DNA from: Actinomadura sp. CNU-125
GTDB lineage: Bacteria > Actinomycetota > Actinomycetes > Streptosporangiales > Streptosporangiaceae
Direction of reading: 5' to 3'
DNA: 58,995 bases
Assembly (NCBI RefSeq): GCF_001942465.1
Contig: NZ_MKJY01000210.1
Coordinates: 1 to 58,995 of the forward strand
Positions 1 to 9,536 of this stretch are shown here, piece after piece. Under the pieces are notes generated by a model that was not told the origin of the DNA, did not search any database, and was given only the letters and a program-made list of their open reading frames with translations. The position numbers were made by a program, and so were the translations under genes. Every line of letters starts with the position of its first letter. The first letter of the stretch is position 1.

Positions 1-2467
1 TCGCGCGCGGCCCGCCGCCGGTCCTGCGCCGCGGTGAGACGGGCGCGCGCGTCCGCCAGCCGCCGCTCCGCGTCCGCCAGCCGTTCCGCCAGCTCGGCGA
101 GCTTCCGGCGGCGCGTCTCCGCGCGGACGGCGGCGCCCACGTACTCGGCGTCGTCCTTGCGGTGCCGCCCCCGGACGGCCCCGAGGCGCCAGCTGCCGTC
201 GTGGTGCAGGGCGTTCACCGCGGTGGTGTCCGCCGCGGGCGCGAACGCGAACGACGCGAGCAGCCGCCCGACCCGTCCGATGGTGACGCCGGTGTCCGGT
301 TCGGGGACGGGACGCAGCGCGTCCGCGAGCGTCGGCCCGTCCGGCGGGGCGGCCGCGTCCGGCCGCAGGACGGTGTCGAGGGTCAGCGGGTCGAGGAGCG
401 CGCCGTCCGCGGCGACCCACGCGTCCAGGACGCCGCTCGCCTCCAGCGCCGCCTCCAGCCCGGCCCGTTCGTCCGGGGACAGCCCGTCCGCGAAGTCGAC
501 CAGCCGGTAGAACGGCGCGCCGGTGCGCGGCGCGCGCGCGGCGAAGCGGTGCGGCGGGACGGGCGGTTCCGGATCGCGCGCCCCTCCCACTCGTCCCGCT
601 CCCGGGCGAGCCCGTCGCGCTCCCCGGTGAGCCGGCCGACCTCGCCGCGCGGCCTCGTCCCCGCCGCCGCGTCCAGCGTCTCCCGGAACGGCACGAGCGC
701 GGCGAACGCGACCCGCTCGGCCCGCCGCTCGACGTCCGGCGGCAGCGTCCGCTCGTCGAAGGGCGCGTCCGGCGACGGCTCGCAGGCCACCGCGTTCCGG
801 ACGTCGTCCAGCGGCGGGCACTCCGGGCCCGCGGTCGCGATCGTCCCGTCTACCCAGTCGTTCACTTTCGTGGCGTATCCGAGGCTTTCCTCCGCGACCT
901 CGTCGCGCGCGCGCTCGAACACGACCGCTGCGTCCTCGGTCTCCCCCTCCAGCCGCTCGCGTTCGCCGTCGGCGCGTCCGCCGCCGCCCGCGCCTCCTCG
1001 GCGACGTCGAACAGCCGGATCACCTCGGCGACCATCCGGTTCCGCTGCCGCGCCACCGGGACCGCGCCGTCCAGCCGATCGGCCCATCCCGCGAGGCCCG
1101 ACTCGGCGCCCGGCACGTCCACGGCGGAGACTGGACGGTGCCGCACCGTCCGCACCTCGCCGCCGGGGCCGGTCAGCTCCGCGTCCGCCGGTTCGCCCAG
1201 CGTCACCCGCGGCAACCCCACGGCCTCCCCGAGATGGCCCGCCGGAAAGCCCGCCCGCTCCGCCCGCGACAGCAGCCCGCGATGCTCGGCGGCCAGCTCC
1301 CCGAACCGTCCGCCCAGTTGGTCCGCGCCCTCGCCCAGCCGGACGGCCGCGTCCTCCTCCGCGTCGTGCGCCGTCCCGAGCGCGGCGAACGCCGTCGCCG
1401 CCGCGTCCCGTCGCGCGTCGACCGTCTCGCGGAGTTCCCGCAGGTCCTTCAATCCCAGGTACGCCGGGCTCGTCTGCAGCGTGTGCAGCACCTCGCGGGC
1501 GTCCCGCTCCCGCCGGACCAGCTCCTCGAACCGCTCCCGCGCCGCCTTCTCACGGCCGCGCAGGTCGGCCGTCCGCTTCGCCGCGTCCCCCGCCTCCCGG
1601 CGCCGCGCCGCGAGCGACTCCAGCTCCCCGGTCACGTCGTCCGCCGCCCGGTGCAGCACCCCCGCCAGGTAGCGGCCGTACCCCCGCAGGAAGGTGCGCA
1701 GCGCCTGATCGGTCCGCTCCAGACGGCCCAGTTCCTCCCGGACGGTGTCGAGATCGTGCAGATTGCGCGCGACCTTCTCCACCACGTCGTCGTCCAGCCC
1801 CGGCAGCGTCTCGCTCAGCAGCGACGCCAGCCCGCCCGACTCGATCCGGTCCCCGACGGTCGGGCGCCGCAGCCGGTGCAGCAACTGCGTCAGGTTCCGG
1901 TACCGCGTCACATCGGTGATCCCGAACAGCTCGCGGGCCACCCGCGCCCGGTGCTCGACCGCCCGATCCGTGACGTTCTCGGCCCCGACGACCTCCTTCA
2001 GCCGCTCGACCGGCAGCGGGCCGCCGCCCGCGTCGACCAGCCGCAGCTCCGACCCCACCCGCAGCGGCGTCGTGAAGAAGAACGGGACGGCCCGCTTCGT
2101 CGACTTCGACGCCCGCACCGCCGCACCGAACGTCAGATACCGGTCGTCGCCCCCGGACATGCGGAACTCCACCCACAGGTACCCGAGACGGTTCGTGGAC
2201 TCGAAACCGTCCAGCATGAGCCACGCGAGGGTCGTCCGGCCGGTGCCCGTCGCGTCCAGCGCCCGCGAGTCGCCGTCCAGCAGGTACGGCAGCAGCATCT
2301 CCAGCGCCTTCGACTTGCCCGCGCCGTTCTTGCCGCGCAGCAGCAGCCGCCCGTCGCCGAACTCGAACTCCTGCTCGTCGTACTGCCAGACGTTGCGGAT
2401 GCCCGCACGATGCAGCCGGAACCGCGGCCCCCGGCGCGGCCGGACGCAGCGGAGTGGGGACGGTCAC
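1..2467 (-). CDS. jetC: JetC/TIGR02680-type SMC-like ATPase of a Wadjet (EptABCD-like) system, partial and frameshifted
   Basis: SMC/MukB-like motor of a plasmid-defence condensin. Only about the first 820 codons are present; the gene runs off the left edge before the second coiled coil and Walker B half. The N-terminus reads FRLHRAGIRNVWQYDEQEF followed by a Walker A loop, RGKNGAGKSKALEML, near 2300-2340; long Arg/Glu/Ala coiled coil follows. The start is taken as GTG at 2467, overlapping the jetB stop as GTGA. The frame changes three times: in a C5 run at 2428-2432, near 980 and near 575. Each is a one-base event that restores family-like sequence, so error is as likely as decay. Jet complexes recognise and cut small circular DNA; that role is from family knowledge. 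The family is also annotated TIGR02680. Confidence 0.8.
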
Positions 2468-3765
2468 AGCGGAAGCTCCTCCTGCACATCGCCGTCCGCC
2501 CGCCCGGCCCGGCGAACGGTTACATCCGGGGCATATCGTGCGGACGCGGCGAGAAGCACCAGCCCCATCCCGACGGGCCGCGCCCCGCGCACGTCCGTCA
2601 CCGACCGATCGTCCGGCACCTCGCCCGCGTACCCCTCGGGCAGCCCGGCGCCCTCCGCGCGCACCGGACCGGCATACGCGACCAGCCGCATCCGCACCAG
2701 CAGGTCCAGCACCGCCTCCCGCAACGCGCGGGGATCCGCCACGAGATCGCGCTGCCACCCGCCCCGGCGCCCGTACTCGGCGACCAGCCCGGCCAGCAGC
2801 TCGTCCACGAGCCCGTCCGGCACGGCCGTCCCGATAACGAGCCGGTCGCCCGTCGCCGGATCGTCCGGGCACACCCGCTCGACCAGCCGCTCCAGCAGCA
2901 GCAACGCCGCCTGCGCGACCGTGCCCGTCCCCGGCAGATGCAGATCCGTCAGCTCGTCCTCCGGATCCACCAGCGCGACGCCCTCCGCGCGGATCTCCGC
3001 CTCCAGCCCGAGCAGCTCCGCGAACGCCTGCGCCTCCCGCCGCTGCCGCGTCCGCAGCCAGTCCCGCTCCGCGTCGGTCAACCCGTCGAGATACACCACC
3101 GGCGTCTCCACGAGCATCCGCCGCACGTACGTCCGCGGCCCGCCGAACCCCGGATCCGCCGCCCGCGCCACCAGATCCGCGCCGTCCCGGCTCTGCGCCA
3201 GCGGACCCGCCACCACCGCCCGCGCGACCTCCCGGTCCACGGTGATCAGCGCCTCGCCGCCGTCCTCCCGGGCCAGCGACCCCACGGTGCCCTCCGTCTC
3301 CGCGAGCACCCCCCACTCCACGAGCTGCCGCAACGCCGCCACGAGCGTCCGCCGCTCCACCGCCCGTCCGGCGCCCTCCAGCGCCACGTCCGCATCGGCC
3401 GCCGCCGCCCGGATATCGGCCACCAGCTGCGACAACAGCATCTGCTCCGGCGCCGTCACCAGCACCGACAGCGTCAACGCCAAACAGGCGTACGTGCGCG
3501 GATCGAACGGCGTGCCCGTGGACCGCCGCAGCCGATGCCCCGAACCCGGCCCCAGCCCGGCCTTGAACAACCGCGCGTACGACGTATCGACCAGCAGCCG
3601 GTAGCCCAGCACCTGCTGGAACCGCTTGCCGAGCCAGTCCGCGTGCCTGCGGACGAGCGGGAACAGCTCCGCGTCCGCCGTCACCAGCGGACGGGCCAGC
3701 AGCAACCGCGCCGCCGCCCGCCGCTCCGCGGCCAGATCCGCGTCCCGCGCCGAGGGAAGCGTCAC
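2464..3765 (-). CDS. jetB: JetB/TIGR02678 (DUF2398) family Wadjet subunit
   Basis: A 433-residue protein of the TIGR02678/DUF2398 family, thought to be the KITE/MksE-like accessory subunit that bridges the SMC heads in Wadjet complexes. Recognisable features are the N-terminal AERRAAARLLLARPLVT stretch, the HADWLGKRFQQVLGYRLLVD segment typical of the family, and a C-terminal winged-helix-like region. The start is GTG at 3765, which overlaps the upstream jetA stop (GTGA) and has GGAGG seven bases upstream. The 3' end overlaps jetC in the same way, so A-B-C form one translationally coupled operon. No frameshift is seen. Function is by family and neighbourhood; no catalytic motif is expected in this subunit. 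Confidence 0.82.
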   Translation of the reverse strand: MTLPSARDADLAAERRAAARLLLARPLVTADAELFPLVRRHADWLGKRFQQVLGYRLLVDTSYARLFKAGLGPGSGHRLRRSTGTPFDPRTYACLALTLSVLVTAPEQMLLSQLVADIRAAAADADVALEGAGRAVERRTLVAALRQLVEWGVLAETEGTVGSLAREDGGEALITVDREVARAVVAGPLAQSRDGADLVARAADPGFGGPRTYVRRMLVETPVVYLDGLTDAERDWLRTRQRREAQAFAELLGLEAEIRAEGVALVDPEDELTDLHLPGTGTVAQAALLLLERLVERVCPDDPATGDRLVIGTAVPDGLVDELLAGLVAEYGRRGGWQRDLVADPRALREAVLDLLVRMRLVAYAGPVRAEGAGLPEGYAGEVPDDRSVTDVRGARPVGMGLVLLAASARYAPDVTVRRAGRADGDVQEELPL

Positions 3766-5270
3766 GCACCGACCTCCACCGGAGCCGACGCCCCGGCGAC
3801 GTCCAGCTCCAGATCGTCCAGCAGCAGATCGCCGTCCGCCGAACGCAGCGTCGTCCGCGCGCCCGCCCGGTACCGCACGGTGAGCCGGACGCCGAGCTCG
3901 GCGTCCTCGCTCCGCGCCCCCTCGAGATCGAACCCGCCGCCGTCCCGCCGCGGCCGGGCATTGCCCATCGCGGTCGCGAGCAGCTCCAGCAGCAACCCCA
4001 GACCCGCGGACGTGAGCGGCACATCGGCGAACCGGCCCGAGACGCTCCGCAGCTCGTCCGCCGCCGCCGCGCGCCGCGCCGCCGCCCGCTCCCGGGCGGC
4101 CTCCCGCAACCGCCGCTTCTGCGCCGAATGGTCCTCCACCGCCGCCGCCCGCCCCCGCTGCGCCCGGCTGCCCCGCTCCCGCAACGACACCGGCACCTCG
4201 ACGACCGGACCCGTCCACCAGCTCGTGGACGCCGGCACCACGTCCTCACCGGGCGCGACGCCCAGATGCCGGGCCCCGTACAACCCGAACGCCGCGACGG
4301 CGATGTCGTGCGCGTCCTCCGGCGCCGCCTCCTCGAACCACTTCGCCAGCCGCAGCAGATCCTTGCGCCGCGACATCTCGCCCGACGCCGACCGCAGCAT
4401 CCGCTTCGCGTTCGCCAGCAGCGACCGCATCGCCCGCAGCGCCGCGTCCCGCAGCTGGTCGACCTGGCTGCCCTGCCCGTCCACGTCGGCGAACCAGCCG
4501 CGCAGCCCCTCCCAGTCGGCGAGCTCGCGCCCCCGGCTGCGCTGCACCCGCGCGTCCAGCGCCGAAAGCCCCCGCGCGTGCGCGTCCAGCCGCTCCAGCA
4601 TCCCCGGGAGCCGCGGCCACAACCCGTCCAGCAGCGCCGCGATCCGCGGCGCCCGGAACGTCACCTCGTCCGTGATCGCCTCGACGTAGTCGAGCAGCAG
4701 CTCCTTGAACCCCTGATACTCGGCGCCGTCCAGGTCGTACCGGGCCAGCACCTGCCCGAGATACGCGTAGAAGTCCCGCACCGAATCCGCGAACTCGGTG
4801 AACTGCACGAACAGCGTGCTGACCCGTTCGAGCAGCTCCCGCGGCTCCACGTCGGGGCGCCCCACCCGCTCGTCCAGGTCCCGGAGCCCCCGCTCGACCA
4901 GCGCGAGCAGCTCGCTGCTCACCTCCCGCGCCGCGTCCGCGCTCGCCAGCACCCCGTCGACGTCCCGCTGGATCCGCTCGCCCGGCTTCGACAGCTGGTA
5001 CCGGGACCGCGACCGCTGGTACTCGGTGATGCTCGACGCCTTCACCGTGTGGCTGCTGCGCAGCAGATTGCCCCACTTGACGAGCTGTTCGAGCCGTCCG
5101 GTCAGCGTGTCGGCGTCGACCCCGTCGAGCTTCGCCAGGACGTCCGGCACCGCGAGATCGGCCAGCAGCGTCCCGCAGAACACCCGCATGATCGCGACGT
5201 ACTCCAGGCGCTCCGGAACGCTGAGGTACGAGTACGCCCCCAGCCGCCGCCACGTCTCGTCGCCGTCCAT
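3762..5270 (-). CDS. jetA: JetA/TIGR02677 (DUF2397) family Wadjet subunit
   Basis: A 502-residue TIGR02677/DUF2397 protein, the kleisin-like (MksF/JetA) subunit of type III-like Wadjet or EptABCD systems. It opens with the family-typical ETWRRLGAYSYLSVPERLEY and continues through helical repeats and a Lys/Arg-rich coiled region near residue 400. ATG at 5270 is chosen because family homology begins at once; ATG at 5321 is in frame but has no better ribosome site. The reading frame is intact and ends in a 4-base overlap with jetB. The first gene upstream, 65 bases away on the same strand, is a MarR-type regulator, so the jet genes may be transcribed with it. The type assignment is from the DUF set and is tentative. 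Confidence 0.82.
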   Translation of the reverse strand: MDGDETWRRLGAYSYLSVPERLEYVAIMRVFCGTLLADLAVPDVLAKLDGVDADTLTGRLEQLVKWGNLLRSSHTVKASSITEYQRSRSRYQLSKPGERIQRDVDGVLASADAAREVSSELLALVERGLRDLDERVGRPDVEPRELLERVSTLFVQFTEFADSVRDFYAYLGQVLARYDLDGAEYQGFKELLLDYVEAITDEVTFRAPRIAALLDGLWPRLPGMLERLDAHARGLSALDARVQRSRGRELADWEGLRGWFADVDGQGSQVDQLRDAALRAMRSLLANAKRMLRSASGEMSRRKDLLRLAKWFEEAAPEDAHDIAVAAFGLYGARHLGVAPGEDVVPASTSWWTGPVVEVPVSLRERGSRAQRGRAAAVEDHSAQKRRLREAARERAAARRAAAADELRSVSGRFADVPLTSAGLGLLLELLATAMGNARPRRDGGGFDLEGARSEDAELGVRLTVRYRAGARTTLRSADGDLLLDDLELDVAGASAPVEVGA

Positions 5271-5334
5271 GACCAAGACATTACGTACTCCCGTCGTCCC
5301 CAGCACGCATTCGGCGGCCATAGCCACAAACGGC

Positions 5335-6053
5335 CTATCCGCCTTCCGGCCTGACGTGCAGGACCTCCCGCGCCTGCTCGGCGGCGCGCGCGGTGTTCTC
5401 GCTGACGAAGTCGAGGTAGCGGGCGGCGCCCTCCAGCCTGGCGCCCGCCGGGGTCGAGGCCCCGAGCACGGCGACGCCCTGCTGCGCGGTCGCGGAGACC
5501 TGCGCGAGGGCCCGGGCGCTCGCGACCATCGACTGGTACCAGATGTCCTCGTCGACGACGTACCGCTCGCGCCGCCGCTCGTCGCGTTCCCGCCGGATGA
5601 AGCCCTGCTCCTCCAGGTACGCGATCGCCTTGGAGACGGACGCCGGGCTGACCTGCAGACTCCGCACGAGTTCGGACGCGCTGAGGCTGCGGAGTCGGTG
5701 GTGTAGAGGCAGACCAGCACGCGGGACATCATCTTCGGCATCCCCGAGGCCATGAAGACGGTGGTCAGCGTCTCCGCGAACTCGTGCACCGCCTCCGCGT
5801 CCCGTCCGTACGGCTGGGCGACCGCTTCCGGCCCCCGGGACGAGGCGGGCCTGCGCCGGTGCGCGCGGCGTTCGGTGGCCCGGTGCGCCAGGTCGGCGCG
5901 GTAACCGGCCGGCCCGCCGTTGCGCATCACCTCGCGCGTGACCGTCGACGTCGGACGATCGATGCGCCTGGCGATCTCCGCGTAGGCGAGGCCGTCGGCC
6001 ACCCCCTGCGCGATCTGCTGGCGTTCCTGCTGCGTGAGCCGGCCTCCCGGCAT
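5335..6053 (-). CDS. IS30-type HTH fused to MarR/GbsR-type winged-helix regulator (one frameshift)
   Basis: Transcriptional regulator built from two DNA-binding modules. Residues 1-60 form an IS30-transposase-like helix-turn-helix (LTQQERQQIAQGVADGLAYA, then AEIARRIDRPTSTVTREV). A MarR/GbsR-like winged helix follows, with the recognition region LQVSPASVSKAIAYLEEQGF and a wing RRERDERRRERYVV. ATG at 6053 has GGAGG seven bases upstream. Near base 5690 a single base appears to be missing (TTDS then SLSASELV resumes in another frame), splitting the gene. It sits 65 bases upstream of jetA on the same strand and is divergent from a DUF4097 gene. Repeated TTGCAA-centred palindromes lie between the two start codons and are likely operators. 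Whether it controls the jet genes is inference. Confidence 0.78.
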
Positions 6054-6105
6054 CGCGACCTCCCGATGCTCCTCGACCCGTCCACCATAGCGTTCACCTT
6101 CACCA

Positions 6106-6231
6106 CGTTGCAACGGACGATCTCGCGATCGTTGCGTTAATTCAACACTTGTTGCAACGATTTAAGCAAGTTGACCTGCAAAGTAAATCTCAGAACGCAA
6201 CGACTGCATTGCTAAATCTTGAAATGCAACG
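6106..6231. promoter_or_regulatory. Cluster of CGTTGCAACG-type operator candidates
   Basis: An AT-richer divergent intergenic region. It contains a perfect palindrome CGTTGCAACG at 6106-6115, CGTTGCG at 6130-6136, TGTTGCAACG at 6150-6159, CGCAACG at 6196-6202 and TGCAACG at 6225-6231. The sites flank the likely promoters of the regulator gene (minus) and the DUF4097 gene (plus). Autoregulation by the IS30-HTH/MarR protein is the obvious reading, but it is inferred from position and symmetry only. Confidence 0.6.
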
Positions 6232-6276
6232 TAGCGTTTCCAGTGTTCGAAACAACCAGCCGCAAGGAGAAGCACG

Positions 6277-6939
6277 ATGCAGACCTTCGCCACCCCCGCC
6301 CCGATCGCCGCCGTCCTGAACGTCCCCGCCGGGCGCATCCGGTTCATCGCCGCCGACCGTGCCGACACCGCGGTCGAGGTCCGGCCCGCGGACGCGGCCA
6401 AGGGCCGCGACGTGAAGGTCGCGGAGCAGACCACGGTCGAGTACGCCGACGGCGTCCTGCGGATCGAGGCCACCGCGCGCAACCAGTACTTCGGCCCGTC
6501 CGGGTCCATCGAGGTGACGGTCCAACTGCCCGCCGGTTCCCGGGTCGAGGCGAAGGCGGCCAGCGCCGAGTTCCGGGCCGTCGGACGCCTCGGCGACGTC
6601 GACTTCGAAGGGCAGCACGGCCAGGTCAAGATCGACGAGGCCACCGGCGCCCGCCTCACCACCGCGGCCGGTGACGTCTCGGTCGGCCGCCTCAACGGTG
6701 CCGCGGAGATCCGCACCAGCAAGGGCGACATCCGCATCACCGAGGCCGTGCGCGGCAACGTCGTGCTGCGCACCGATTCCGGCGACATCACGGTCGGCGC
6801 CGCCACCGGCGTCTCCGCCTCCCTGGACGCGGGCACCGGCCACGGCCGCGTCCACAACGCCCTCGCCAACAACGGCACGACCGACCTCGACATCCACGCC
6901 ACCACCGCCCACGGCGACATCACCGCCCGCAGCCTCTAA
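6277..6939 (+). CDS. DUF4097 beta-strand repeat protein
   Basis: A 220-residue protein of the DUF4097 (adhesin-like beta-solenoid) family. Short repeats such as VKIDEATGARLTTAAGDVSV, KGDIRITEAVRGNVVLRTDS and GDITVGAATG are typical rungs of a right-handed beta helix. There is no signal peptide or transmembrane segment, so it is probably cytosolic. ATG at 6277 is preceded by AAGGAG at good spacing. It is divergent from the HTH/MarR regulator and shares its operator-like repeats, so it is probably controlled by that protein. The molecular role of DUF4097 proteins is unknown; they are often found beside regulators or ABC transporters. Confidence 0.85.
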   Translation: MQTFATPAPIAAVLNVPAGRIRFIAADRADTAVEVRPADAAKGRDVKVAEQTTVEYADGVLRIEATARNQYFGPSGSIEVTVQLPAGSRVEAKAASAEFRAVGRLGDVDFEGQHGQVKIDEATGARLTTAAGDVSVGRLNGAAEIRTSKGDIRITEAVRGNVVLRTDSGDITVGAATGVSASLDAGTGHGRVHNALANNGTTDLDIHATTAHGDITARSL

Positions 6940-6968
6940 GGACAAGTGAACTTTCCACGCCCGACCCG

Positions 6969-8018
6969 TCAGAGCCCGCTCGCCTGGACGCTCCAGCGGA
7001 CGTCGCCGGGCAGCAGGGAGTCGAGGAAGTCGGCCGGCGGGTAAGCCTGGGCGGGAGCGAGCACGCCGGGCTCGGCCGGGTCGGTGATCAGACGGCGGGC
7101 GCCCTCGACGGCGATCACCGCGGTGGTGCCGTAGGTGTCGGGACCTTCGACGATGCCGCGGGCGCGGCGTCCGTCCGGCGCCACGGCGTCGATGAGATAG
7201 GTGAAACGCTGCGTGGCGCGGGCCCGCTCGGTGGGCCCTTCGGGCAGTCCCTCGATGACCGCGGGATCGAGGGGCGCGCTCAGACGGGCGGTCAGTTCGG
7301 CCTCGGCCAGCCCCCGGACGCGCCCGACCCGGACGTGGCGGGGAATGGTCACGACCTCGGACAGGGGAAACGGCGCCATCGGGACCGCCTCCCCGCCCCC
7401 GGGCAGAACGATCGAACTCTGCCGCGTGGACGGTGCGGGCCGCCAATCGCCCCCGTCGTAAACCAGACCACCGGCCTTGATGATGTCGATGCTCTCGATC
7501 ACCGAACGCAACGACCCGCGCGAAGGTCCGCCGCCTCCGGAGATGAGGTGGACGCTGGTGATCTCCTCCAGCGGCCCCAGCCGCTCGGCCAGCAGAGCGG
7601 CGACCATGTCTCCCGGAACGCAGGCGTCGTTGGCGGCGGGGACGACGCAGACCCCGGCCGCCGCCGCCCGTGCACCGAAGCCGTCGAAGACGCTCTTGAT
7701 GTAGAGCTGCTCCCCGGCGGTGTCCAGATAGTGGCGGCCCGCGGCGATCGCGGCCTCTACCACCGCGGCGCCGGTGCGGGTGAAAGGCCCCGCGCAGTTG
7801 ACGACCGCGTCGGCCGTCCGGAAGGCGGCGACCAAAGCGTCGCGGTCGTCCACCGCGGCCACCCGGACGTCCGGACCGGACAGGCCGACCGCGTCGGCGG
7901 CCCGCCGCAGGCGCGCGGCGTCGCGTCCGACGAGCACAACACCGAGGCCGCGCCGGTTCGCCTCGGCGAGGACGAGCTTGCCCTGGTAACCGTTCGCGCC
8001 GTAGACGGCGATCTTCAT
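6969..8018 (-). CDS. Saccharopine-dehydrogenase-like NAD(P)-binding oxidoreductase
   Basis: A 349-residue protein with an N-terminal Rossmann fold (MKIAVYGANGYQGKLVLAEA, a GxxGxxG-type loop) and a saccharopine dehydrogenase/trans-acting enoyl reductase-like layout: DAVVNCAGPF near residue 90, then GRHYLDTAGEQ. It is likely a soluble NAD(P)-dependent oxidoreductase of unknown substrate. ATG at 8018 has GGGG about six bases upstream. It is divergent from an AraC-family regulator gene about 105 bases away, which suggests that regulator controls it. True lysine-pathway saccharopine dehydrogenases are longer, so a lysine role is unlikely. Confidence 0.8.
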   Translation of the reverse strand: MKIAVYGANGYQGKLVLAEANRRGLGVVLVGRDAARLRRAADAVGLSGPDVRVAAVDDRDALVAAFRTADAVVNCAGPFTRTGAAVVEAAIAAGRHYLDTAGEQLYIKSVFDGFGARAAAAGVCVVPAANDACVPGDMVAALLAERLGPLEEITSVHLISGGGGPSRGSLRSVIESIDIIKAGGLVYDGGDWRPAPSTRQSSIVLPGGGEAVPMAPFPLSEVVTIPRHVRVGRVRGLAEAELTARLSAPLDPAVIEGLPEGPTERARATQRFTYLIDAVAPDGRRARGIVEGPDTYGTTAVIAVEGARRLITDPAEPGVLAPAQAYPPADFLDSLLPGDVRWSVQASGL

Positions 8019-8123
8019 CTGAACCCCTGTCGAAAGATCGTTGACAACACCCCCACCGTAAGGAAACCGAAAGAGACTCCCAATGCTCCAAACGCTCGAA
8101 AACTTGCGTTACCGTCTCACCTC

Positions 8124-9032
8124 ATGGATGTCCTATCCGACGTGATCACCGCGATGCGCACCGGCCTGCCGCACTCGGCGCGGATCGATCACAACGGCCC
8201 GTTCGGTCGCAGATTCCCCGCCGACGACGCGGCGGGATTCCACGTGGTCCTCCAGGGCGCCGCCTGGCTGCTTCCGGACGGCGGTGATCCCATCCCCCTC
8301 GGACCGGGCGACGTGGCCTTCTTGCCTCACGGTCACGCGCACGGCCTGGCCGACAGCCCGTCCACCCCGCTCACCCACGCGCCCCCATCGCCCACCGAGC
8401 CGTCCACCGCGACCCCAACGGCACTGCTCTGCGGCGCCTACCGCCTGGACCGCTCCTGCACGCACCCGCTCATGCGAGAACTGCCCGAGGTAGTCCATCT
8501 CCCGACCCGTCTGGGCCACCGCTCACAACTACACACCGCACTCGACCTGCTAGCCACCGAGCTGGAGAAACCGGCCCCGGGCCGCGACGCCATGGTGTCG
8601 GCATTGCTGGACGTACTCCTGCTGCACATCCTTCGAGCCTGGTTCGAGCAACAAGAAGACGCCACCGGCTGGACCGCCGCCCTGAACGATCCACCCGTCG
8701 CGGCCGCCCTGCACGCCATGCACGATCGGCCGCAGCACCCATGGACCGTCCAGGAACTGGCCGACCACGCGGGCCTGTCCAGGGCGGCCTTCGCCCGCCG
8801 GTTCACCGCACTGGTCGACCGGCCACCGCTGACCTACCTCACGTGGTGGCGCATGACCCTGGCCGCCAGGATGCTGCGCACAACCGACACCCCCGCCAAC
8901 GTAGTGGCGGGCCAAGTCGGATACACCTCCGAGTACGCCTTCGCCCACGCCTTCAAACGCGCCTACGGACGACCACCCGGCACATACCGACGACAAGAAC
9001 TCCACACCCCACCATCCGCCGCGTCGATGTAG
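8124..9032 (+). CDS. AraC-family regulator with N-terminal cupin-type sensor
   Basis: A 302-residue transcription factor. The N-terminal 100 or so residues look like the cupin_6 sensor of AraC proteins (HVVLQGAAWLLPDG, GPGDVAFLPHGHAHGL). The C-terminus holds two helix-turn-helix motifs: WTVQELADHAGLSRAAFARR and the second near VVAGQVGYTSEYAFAHAFKR, followed by the typical YGRPPGTYRR end. ATG at 8124 begins at the homology. The gene is divergent from the saccharopine-dehydrogenase-like gene; regulators of this type commonly act on such a divergent neighbour, so that is its likely target. Confidence 0.88.
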   Translation: MDVLSDVITAMRTGLPHSARIDHNGPFGRRFPADDAAGFHVVLQGAAWLLPDGGDPIPLGPGDVAFLPHGHAHGLADSPSTPLTHAPPSPTEPSTATPTALLCGAYRLDRSCTHPLMRELPEVVHLPTRLGHRSQLHTALDLLATELEKPAPGRDAMVSALLDVLLLHILRAWFEQQEDATGWTAALNDPPVAAALHAMHDRPQHPWTVQELADHAGLSRAAFARRFTALVDRPPLTYLTWWRMTLAARMLRTTDTPANVVAGQVGYTSEYAFAHAFKRAYGRPPGTYRRQELHTPPSAASM

Positions 9033-9105
9033 GCACGTCCTGCCGGTCCGTCGTCGGCGGGGACGTGGACCCGTAGCGAGATGGCGGCCAAGCGTTCAGC
9101 GACGT

Positions 9106-9453
9106 GTGCCTCACTCCGTCGAGGACGCCTTCATGGCCGGCATCGAGGAACTCCCCTCCGGCGGCGTCGAGCCAGGCGAGAATCTACTCACCGCACTGGA
9201 ACGCGAACTCGCCGAAGAGATCGGCCGCACCGGACCACTAACCCTCGATCCCGGCTTCGTAGCCCACTTCGACTGCATCTCCGGATCCGGCCGCAAAGCC
9301 CGCCAATACACCTTCGCCCTGACCCACCAAGAACAGTCCATCACCCTGAGCACCGAACACACCGCCCACCGATGGCTCCACCCCGCCGACCTGAGCGATT
9401 CCGACGTCACCGACGAGACCGCTAAAACAATCCGGTACTGGGCAACCTCATGA
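9106..9453 (+). pseudogene. NUDIX hydrolase fragment lacking the N-terminal strand
   Basis: A 115-residue reading frame with a complete Nudix box (GGVEPGENLLTALERELAEE followed by IG) but without the usual 30 or so residues before it; homology starts almost at the first codon (VPHSVEDAFMAGIEELP). In-frame sequence upstream ends at a TAG at 9073 and shows no Nudix-like strand. The start would be GTG at 9106 with no ribosome site. It could be a 5'-truncated remnant or a gene broken by an upstream indel; I favour a remnant. Confidence 0.6.
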
Positions 9454-9536
9454 TCCGGGCACCACGAATGACGGCCCGCTCAGGGAAGGAAAGCGTCCGG
9501 AAAAAGGCCGCACACGAATGGCGGGTGAAAGACCTT

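Noticed and set aside
1138..4689. Very long plus-strand open frame (over 1100 codons) opposite the jet genes
   Set aside because: It is an antisense shadow of high-GC coding sequence; its translation is Pro/Arg-rich with no domain, while the minus strand gives clear family matches.
5860..6053. IS30-like helix-turn-helix as evidence of an insertion sequence
   Set aside because: Only the DNA-binding part is present, fused to a MarR domain; there is no DDE catalytic domain and no terminal repeat.
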